Positions 58,250 through 64,000 of a stretch of 64,000 nt of DNA are shown here, in pieces (the first letter of the stretch is position 1; each line of letters starts with the position of its first letter). The notes under the pieces are model-generated. The model worked only from the letters and a program-made list of their open reading frames with translations, was not told the origin of the DNA and ran no database searches. The position numbers were made by a program, and so were the translations under genes. This stretch comes from Raffaelea ambrosiae (Eukaryota > Ascomycota > Sordariomycetes > Ophiostomatales > Ophiostomataceae): positions 3,683,869-3,747,868 of the forward strand of contig PCDI01000001.1 of assembly GCA_002778195.1 (NCBI GenBank), read 5' to 3'.

Positions 58250-59782
58250 AACTATATACACTTATATAAGTTTTATATATCTTCGTACACTTAATACACG
58301 CTTTAACCCTGCGCTCGTACTTTAAATTCAACTTTAAACGAAACGATTAAACGATAAATGCGCGTTAAACGTAGCGATAGTAAGCGGGGTAATGAATTTT
58401 TAAATTATTAAAACCTAGGTTTATTAACCGAGCGTTATTAATAAGCGTAAACGTAAAAGCGAAGAGCGTAGTAAGGGCGATGGTAGCTTAACTTAAAGCG
58501 TCGTCGTTTTCGTTAGCGGTAAGCGAGACGTAAGCGAGGTTTTAAAAGTCTTCGTTATCGTTATCGTTATCGTTATTATTATTATTATCGTCGTTTTTAT
58601 TATTATCGTCGTCGTTTTTATTATTATCGTCGTCGTTTTTAACTTTAATAATTAAACGAAAAAAGCTCGTAAGCGAGATTAAAGTAAAATTAAAAAGCGA
58701 ATATAATACTATACGCGAGTTATTAACGTTACGGTCGCGGGTTAAAGAAGTACCGCGGTTACGAAATAAAGTATTTTTAGTGCGAAAAGCTTTATAAGCG
58801 GGATTTATTAAAAAAGTAAGTATAAAAAAACGATTACGAAAAGCGTTTAAAAAACGACGAGTGAGTGTGTTAAAACTAGTTGTTTTATAGTTTAATCGCG
58901 TAATAACGTTAACTTATTAAAAAGCAATACGTTAACTACGCTTATTAACGTTACTCGTATAAAACGCGCTTTTATAAAAAGAGTTTTTATATGAAAGGGA
59001 ATTATTTATAAGAGAGTTAAAGAGTATAAGCACCACTTAATCGAGACGAGTGCGGCTCGAAGACTTAAAAGACTAGCTATTGAGCGTTTATTAAAAAGCG
59101 TTAACGCGTTAAACGAGGGTCGACGACGGGTCGTCGTTTTATTAAAAATTTATTATTTTAAACTTAAAGCTATTAACGAGAAGTTAACGACTCGACGAAG
59201 AAACACTTACTTAAAAAAAGGGAGTTAAATAACGCGAGACGTTAATAACTTAGAGTAAAGACGTTAATTAAAAGAGAAAAAAAGAGAAGAAACTAAAAAA
59301 CGTAAAACGTTAATAACTCGATATTTAAACGTAATTTAAAGAAACGAAGGGAAAACTACGAGATTAATGTTTAACGGAAAATCGTATAAAGAGCGAGTTA
59401 AAGACGAGGGGATGAAGATTATGTTAAAGCGACGATTTAATATAACGACGTTGAGATTTTGTTAAAGCTTAATACGGTTAAAAAGAGAAGAAAGGAGAAA
59501 GAGAAAAGCGAAAGAGGGGTAACGAGAAAACTTTAATTATGCTCTCCTTTCGTTTACTTAATAACGCTTAGCCTTTTATTTACTCTATAAACGGAAGAAA
59601 CGATTAAAGACTTACGAAAAAGGTGCGTAAGGTGTTATACGTTGTAGCGGCCGTACCAACACTACGAAGAAGGGCCAACGCTGAGCGCGCATCCGGCTAA
59701 ACGCCTTGAGCGCTTTGAGAGCCCACTGCTAACAAGCGTAACCGCACGCTCGAAGACGAGCTTTATGAGAGGGGGGATAAAT
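58250..59782 (+). pseudogene. Element A, extra 3' segment
   Basis: About 1.5 kb between insert E and the right LTR. No domain is recognised. It contains trinucleotide-type simple repeats (CGTTAT, TTATTATCGTCG; 58555-58650) and ends with a purine tract (agaggggggataaat) directly before the LTR, the expected plus-strand primer site. Confidence 0.55.
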
Positions 59783-60150
59783 TGTAAGGATATTGCGAGC
59801 TTGCTCTAATGCGTGTTTTACGAGTAGGTTAAGCACGTGTGAATAACCTGTTTAAGCACGTGCCACCCTTAGTAGGGCACGTGATCGTATAGCTAGCGTA
59901 AGTTTAAAGGGAGGTGCGCTACGGAGCGCACGCACGGACCCTTGGGCGGAGCGCGGAGTTAGGGCTTCGTACGCGGCTTGGGGACGCTACGTATAGAGCC
60001 CTTTGGGAGCCCTCGATATAGCGAGGGCCTTTCACCCTTTCGAAAAAGGGGGATAAGATTTAGTTGTGTAATCTACGAGATTCTACCTTCGTTAATGAGA
60101 TACCTCTACCTTTCGTAATCCTCTACCTAACTATAAGTATCACTCTAATA
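59783..60150 (+). repeat. Right LTR of element A
   Basis: 368 bp, less mutated than the left copy. The CACGTG palindromes are at 59834, 59857 and 59878 and the hairpin at 60009-60028, at the same offsets as in the left LTR. Confidence 0.95.
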
Positions 60151-60155
60151 TTATA

Positions 60156-60609
60156 TACGTTTTGATATTTTGATTATATCGTAGCTTTATTATTTTAATT
60201 ACGGTTTGAATTAAGCTATTATATTATTTATACTTTAGTTTACTTTATAATTTTAGGTTTTTTATAATTACGTAAGCTTTTAGTATAATTTTACTTTAAA
60301 CGCCGGCTAGCTGGAAACCCGTTTTATGTGTGTGTGTGTGTGTGCATTTTTGGCAGGCCGCATGTGGTCATGAGAATGGGCTCTTGGGGTTATTTTATTT
60401 TTACTTTCCGTCGTGCCATTTTGGTAAGACCGAACAATCAACATTGATCGTGCTCCCTGCCAGCGCTCGTACCGTTAGAAAGAGAGAATGTACTACGATA
60501 AATAAAGAAAAAATAAAGAAAAGAAATGTTATCGTGGAACAGTGTTTTCCTTTTCGTAATTTTTCTGTATTAGATACAATGTTGACTGTTTGGCGGAGGA
60601 ATCAGACAA
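60156..60609. other. AT-rich flank with (TG)n
   Basis: The first ~145 bp after the TSD are very AT-rich. A TG dinucleotide run of nine or so units is at 60327-60344. Normal composition returns from about 60300. The 106-codon frame at 60330-60650 has no recognisable content and runs into the next element. Confidence 0.5.
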
Positions 60610-60934
60610 GCTTACAATGGGAGGGGGGGGGAAAGCTCACAGTGGAGTAGAAAAAACATGCCAAAATAGGTTTAGACTTTTCAACAAAACCCACTGTGAG
60701 CTTTCCTTACACGATAACTTTAAAAAATCTTTATAAAATAGTTAGAATAGTTAGAGATAAAATATCAGGTTCTAAGAATAGGGTTCGGATTAGAGATTTA
60801 ATTTACGGATTCTTATGTTTTGATGTTTTTTTTTTAGTTATTTTAAGATACTATTTTGTTGGATTCTGTTAGATTTTGGGAAAACTTGCCCAAGTTACTC
60901 CACTGTGAGCTTTCCCCCCCCTCCCATTGTAAGC
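60610..60934. mobile_element. MITE-like element with 39-40 bp terminal inverted repeats
   Basis: Left end 60610-60649 and right end 60896-60934 are inverse copies (gcttacaatgggagg..., G run one base longer on the left, then aaagctcacagtggagta). The inner 285 bp are AT-rich with no coding frame. A third, inverted copy of ccactgtgagctttcc sits at 60691-60706. No target-site duplication is clear on the two sides, so the superfamily cannot be named. Confidence 0.8.
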
Positions 60935-61339
60935 CTATGTGTATCCTCGTTTGGCGTCACGTAGGGCGTAATAATAATGGGACTGATAGAAATATGGCGT
61001 AATTACGGGGCGCTTAGATCCTTAGAAAATGCTGACAGGCGTGCCAAATAAAAAAACGGCATGAGCCGAGGGGTAGTAATTACTGACAAAATCCGATGAA
61101 AACAAGTCTCGTAACTCTTTACTACTACTACTATGTGCCTTCGCACTAGTCAAAAAACGTTTTGGTGGGGCACCAAACGCATACCTAATGTTCGGCCTCC
61201 TCTCTAATTCTTACAACATCGCATCTTCATCGCATGTTCGGACTGTTCACGCAGTGTTGCCATTCACGCTTCTCACTGCTGTCCTAGCTTATACACCACG
61301 CCGTTTCGTCTCCCATTACTTCCACAGCTTGCAGGCAGT
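60935..61339. promoter_or_regulatory. Upstream region of the kinase-like gene
   Basis: 405 bp of ordinary composition before the kinase-like start. A plus-strand frame from 61188 overlaps that gene in another frame and is taken as a chance frame. Confidence 0.4.
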
Positions 61340-62503
61340 ATGGCCACCCCCCCGCCACGAGACCCTCGCATGCCCGAATTCCCTTACCACCCTGGGTTTT
61401 CCACTACCATTCGTCGACATCAGCCCGGGCTTCCCTTTGGAGTCTCCTATTCAAAGGAATCCTTCCGCGAATCCAAACTTAGGGACAGCACCACACAACT
61501 GGAATGGTGCCTGCAATTTCCCGCTTCTGACTCTCTAGTGAGCTCCCCATCCGACTGGGCTAGAATTGCATATCCAGAAGTGGACGAGGATGCCCTACAC
61601 CGTCCAGAGACCCCACCAGAGCTACCTGTGGCGTCGTCAGATTCTTGGACACACAAGATGTGCATATTGGATGCGATTGCTAGCGGCGAAGAGCGTGGCG
61701 CCCAAGTCATGCGTGTCTGTATCGACGATGCCGAGAGCCGTTCATTCGTGGCCAAAATTTTTGACCCTCTCTACTTTTCGCCAGAGGCCGACATTACGTA
61801 CTGGGCAGAGCGCGGCTATCGCTGTGAGGCCAATGCGTACAAGACAATCCGCAAGGCTGGCCTCGATGGCTCGTTCAGCCCACGCTACTTTGGTTCCTGG
61901 ACATTTGACATACCGATGCCGACTGGCGACGAAGCGACTGTGCCGCGGGAAGTCCATATGCTTCTGATGGAATGGCTCGACGGCAGCACCATGAAAGCAC
62001 TCAATGACACAGGCGTGGTGTATTCCATCGACATTAAGCAACGCCTGACTCTGGTGGAGCAGGCCATGGAAGCCGTATGCGAGCTCGAGCGGATTGGTAT
62101 AGAACACAACGACTTCTGGCCACGGAACGTCATTGTCACAGGACTGTCCACCGCGACTCCGCGGGTCTATCTTATCGACTTCAACCTTGCCATTGACAGG
62201 TCTTATCCATTCAACCGTTGGTACGAGTACTGGCGGAAGGAACCAATAAACCCGCTGCCCCGGAGTCCCATGTCTCTTTTCCGCAACCACACCATGAGCC
62301 AATTCGAGGCCTGGATGCCCAAAAACTACTCAGGCCAGCGTTCGCAATCAGTAGCCAATGCGTGGCGAGCCCACAGATGGGGGGGTTCGCCGAAATTCCG
62401 TCCCATCGATGAATTGGATGAGGAGTACCTCAATAAGTACCCAGTAGTCGACTACGAAGAACCGGTGCCGCAAACGCCACCAGGAAAATTTGAAGAATCG
62501 TAG
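61340..62503 (+). CDS. Fungal kinase-like protein (HND/DFN type)
   Basis: Single-exon gene, 387 residues. The middle shows protein-kinase-fold landmarks: FVAKIFD with the probable ATP lysine, a hinge-like LLMEWLDG, the catalytic loop IEHNDFWPRNV with Asp and Asn in the H-x-D-x5-N pattern (Asn replaces the Arg of HRD), and the metal-binding LIDFN (Asn replaces Gly of DFG). This pattern is common in small-molecule or atypical fungal kinases that are expanded in accessory regions. The N-terminus is Pro-rich and the C-terminus acidic. It stands alone between RIP-degraded blocks yet has an intact frame and normal GC. Substrate unknown; no RIP traces in it. Confidence 0.75.
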   Translation: MATPPPRDPRMPEFPYHPGFSTTIRRHQPGLPFGVSYSKESFRESKLRDSTTQLEWCLQFPASDSLVSSPSDWARIAYPEVDEDALHRPETPPELPVASSDSWTHKMCILDAIASGEERGAQVMRVCIDDAESRSFVAKIFDPLYFSPEADITYWAERGYRCEANAYKTIRKAGLDGSFSPRYFGSWTFDIPMPTGDEATVPREVHMLLMEWLDGSTMKALNDTGVVYSIDIKQRLTLVEQAMEAVCELERIGIEHNDFWPRNVIVTGLSTATPRVYLIDFNLAIDRSYPFNRWYEYWRKEPINPLPRSPMSLFRNHTMSQFEAWMPKNYSGQRSQSVANAWRAHRWGGSPKFRPIDELDEEYLNKYPVVDYEEPVPQTPPGKFEES

Positions 62504-62848
62504 CAATAGGAGAGCATAGAGGAAACCGACAAGGATGGAAGTCGAAAAGGGAGCACACAAGGACATGAGGTGATGGGAAACAACTACCGATGGGAAACTG
62601 GGCTTGGCGTGGAAGGCGTACAAATAGGAATGGGATGTACAGATGTCTTGCATTTATGTTTTGAACTTTTTTTTTTTTTTGGCATTTGCATTTTTTTACT
62701 TATTTCTCATTCATTGGGTCTAGACATGATATACATCAAAACGTAGTGGTGGATTTCCGCAAGAGCAGCCTCTTAAAAAAACGCTTTTTTCTTTTCTTTT
62801 CCAATGCTCGTTCCATGACTCTTTCTTCTTTATCTCTCAGACCTCGGC
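62504..62848. other. Spacer after the kinase-like gene
   Basis: 345 bp with a T run at 62669-62681 and pyrimidine-rich stretches near 62785-62835; probably holds the 3' end of the kinase-like transcript and of the stub at 62849. No gene is seen. Confidence 0.4.
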
Positions 62849-62986
62849 TTACACCAGGTAGCGGAAGCCCTTCTTCATACGGAGGGCCTCGTCCGCGTGC
62901 TCCATGTTCTCAGCCTCGGTCGTGTGCTGGGCCACGTCGGCCCGCGTCTCCCAAGCGACCTCGCCGGCGGCCAGCTTCTTGTTTAA
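62849..62986 (-). pseudogene. 3' stub of an unidentified gene, truncated at an AT-rich block
   Basis: On the minus strand about 45 codons of GC-rich, clearly coding sequence end in TAA at 62851-62849: KKLAAGEVAWETRADVAQ, then an Asn-Met-Glu-His-Ala segment and a KKGFRYLV end. The likeness to a well-conserved housekeeping C-terminus is strong in feel but I cannot name the family. Upstream (above 62986) the composition drops at once to RIP-like AT-rich DNA with no matching frame. Either the rest was replaced by an insertion, or a short 5' exon lies further away beyond the window. Confidence 0.5.
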
Positions 62987-63825
62987 GTACGTTATATTTC
63001 GTTTAATATCCTTTACGCTTAGCTTTTCTTTTAACTCGCTTTAAATAAGCTTATAAACTATTAATAATCGTTGTTTTAAATAATATATTTTAATAAAAAA
63101 ATAATAAACGTATTAAAGCTATAAAATACTTAACTTCTTCGAAAATAATTTTATAATGCTCTCGTTTTTAAACACTATAAAATCGACGCATTTTAATTTA
63201 TATACTACGCGAAGTTGCTTTTTTAGTTTTCGTATTAAACCAGCTTTTTATCTTTTATTAAACTATTTTAATAAAATACTTTAAAGTTTATATATCTTTT
63301 AAATTAAAGCCGAAATATCTTTTTAAATATTTATTTTAAAAGTATATAAGCTATTATATTTATAAATAGTTTAAAGTTAAAAACCAACGTACGCGTTTTA
63401 TATTTAAAAGTCTCGTTTATAAAATATTTAACTCTTTAATTTTAACTACTTCTAAACCGAGTGAGAATTAATAATAAACCGGTTAAAAAGTCCGTTTTCA
63501 AAAGTAAAAACGATTACTTTATTTAAATTAATTACTATTTTTTCACGTTTAACTTTATAAAAACACATAGTTAAAAAATATAAATTAAATATAAAAAAGT
63601 TTAAAAACGATTTAATAAAGTTAAAATTCGATAAATAAAAAAAAAAAAACATATAACGAAAGAAAAAAAACGTAATATATTTAAAACAAAAAAAAGCTTT
63701 ATTAATAAAACTATATAAAACTATAAATATAAAAACATTAACGAATTAATACCACTTTATATTATAATATAATTATAATATAAATACAAGAATTCATTTT
63801 CGCCTTCTTAAATGTAAGTTTCAAG
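62987..63825. repeat. RIP-degraded AT-rich block
   Basis: About 840 bp, very AT-rich, CpG kept while CpA/TpG are scarce, no open frames of note. No LTR end from elements A-E is recognised in it, so its parent repeat is unknown. Confidence 0.6.
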
Positions 63826-63839
63826 CTCCCCGAGATGCA

Positions 63840-63985
63840 GTTGTGATTTTTACACATGGCAGTAGCGCAGCCAGCACAGGCTGCGCAGGCCTGTGCTGCC
63901 CTGTGCTGCCCTGTGCTGCCCTGTGCAGAGGTGCTTAGCGCCTGTGCCAGCGGGTTTAGCGCCTGTGCTCGCCTCAAAATACGAC
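63840..63985 (+). repeat. CTGTGCTGC-type repeat, right of the nest
   Basis: Four tandem copies of a 10-bp unit (tgtgctgccc, about 63893-63927) followed by gcttagcgcctg and a second ttagcgcctgtg. It parallels 27370-27475 in words and orientation. Confidence 0.6.
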
Positions 63986-64000
63986 GTCGGATTGGCGGGG

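Larger units (their letters stand above)
27699..60150 (+). mobile_element. Element A: outer Ty3/Gypsy LTR retrotransposon, host of the nest
   Basis: Direct LTRs of exactly 368 bp (27699-28066 and 59783-60150) start TG and end in CA (TA by mutation in the right copy) and are flanked by the identical 5-bp TSD ttata (27694-27698, 60151-60155). Subtracting inserts B, C and E with their TSDs leaves 8317 bp. The element runs in the plus direction: gag remnant, RT, integrase, then an extra 1.5 kb and a polypurine tract (about 59771-59782) before the right LTR. Gene order RT before integrase and the degraded YxDD region place it in Ty3/Gypsy. Every coding segment has many RIP stops, so it is dead. 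As host of all others it is the oldest insertion here. Confidence 0.93.

Noticed and set aside
27694..60155. Starship-type giant cargo element
   Set aside because: No tyrosine recombinase (DUF3435) captain or cargo genes seen; the block is fully explained by nested LTR retrotransposons.
60156..60345. Telomere or subtelomere repeat
   Set aside because: Only a TG dinucleotide run; no TTAGGG-type units.
63875..63930. CRISPR-like array
   Set aside because: Units are direct tandem copies of 10 bp without spacers, in a eukaryotic setting.

Overview
The window reads as a filamentous ascomycete chromosome (Pezizomycotina). Genes have short introns (about 54-100 bp) with GT-AG ends and CTRAC-like branch points, there is a CFEM/Pth11-type receptor (a fold known only from these fungi), and a large block shows repeat-induced point mutation (RIP). 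I cannot name the species. Exon joins were read by eye; for every gene the exon lengths sum to whole codons.

Left arm, 1-26.4 kb (GC-rich, gene-dense). In order: the 3' part of a PDR-type ABC transporter (+, cut by the window edge); a DHA1-type MFS transporter (-); a Dal5-like anion:cation symporter (-) divergent from an FMN-dependent 2-hydroxyacid oxidase (+); a 2.9 kb gene-poor gap; a CFEM-Pth11 seven-helix receptor (+); an alpha/beta-hydrolase esterase (+); a Zn2Cys6 regulator (-) divergent from a 2-oxoglutarate/Fe(II) dioxygenase (+); and a second Zn2Cys6 regulator (-). Two export pumps, one importer, three metabolic enzymes, two regulators and one receptor, with no PKS, NRPS or terpene synthase, look more like an uptake/catabolism/detoxification cluster than a classical biosynthetic one. 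That is an inference from neighbourhood.

Centre, 27.7-60.15 kb. The whole block is one nested set of LTR retrotransposons resolved to the base by LTR ends and target-site duplications (TSDs). Outer element A (27699-60150, 368-bp LTRs, TSD ttata) was hit three times: by B (29597-36881, minus, 464-bp LTRs, TSD ttgaa), C (38253-49513, plus, 276-bp LTRs, TSD gtaag) and E (52671-58244, plus, 276-bp LTRs, TSD agttt). C was in turn hit by D (41548-47175), a same-family copy in inverse orientation. Without inserts A is 8317 bp; C and D are each exactly 5628 bp; E is 5574 bp because of a 54-bp deletion in its reverse transcriptase. C/D/E are Ty3/Gypsy chromoviruses with a readable C-terminal chromodomain. 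All coding parts are broken by RIP: CpA/TpG are depleted, CpG is kept, and glutamine and arginine/tryptophan codons have become stops.

Right arm, 60.15-64 kb: AT-rich flank, a 325-bp MITE-like inverted-repeat element, an intact single-exon kinase-like gene, the 3' stub of an unidentified gene cut off by another RIP-degraded block, and a short CTGTGCTGC-type repeat that resembles one on the other side of the nest (27.37-27.47 kb).
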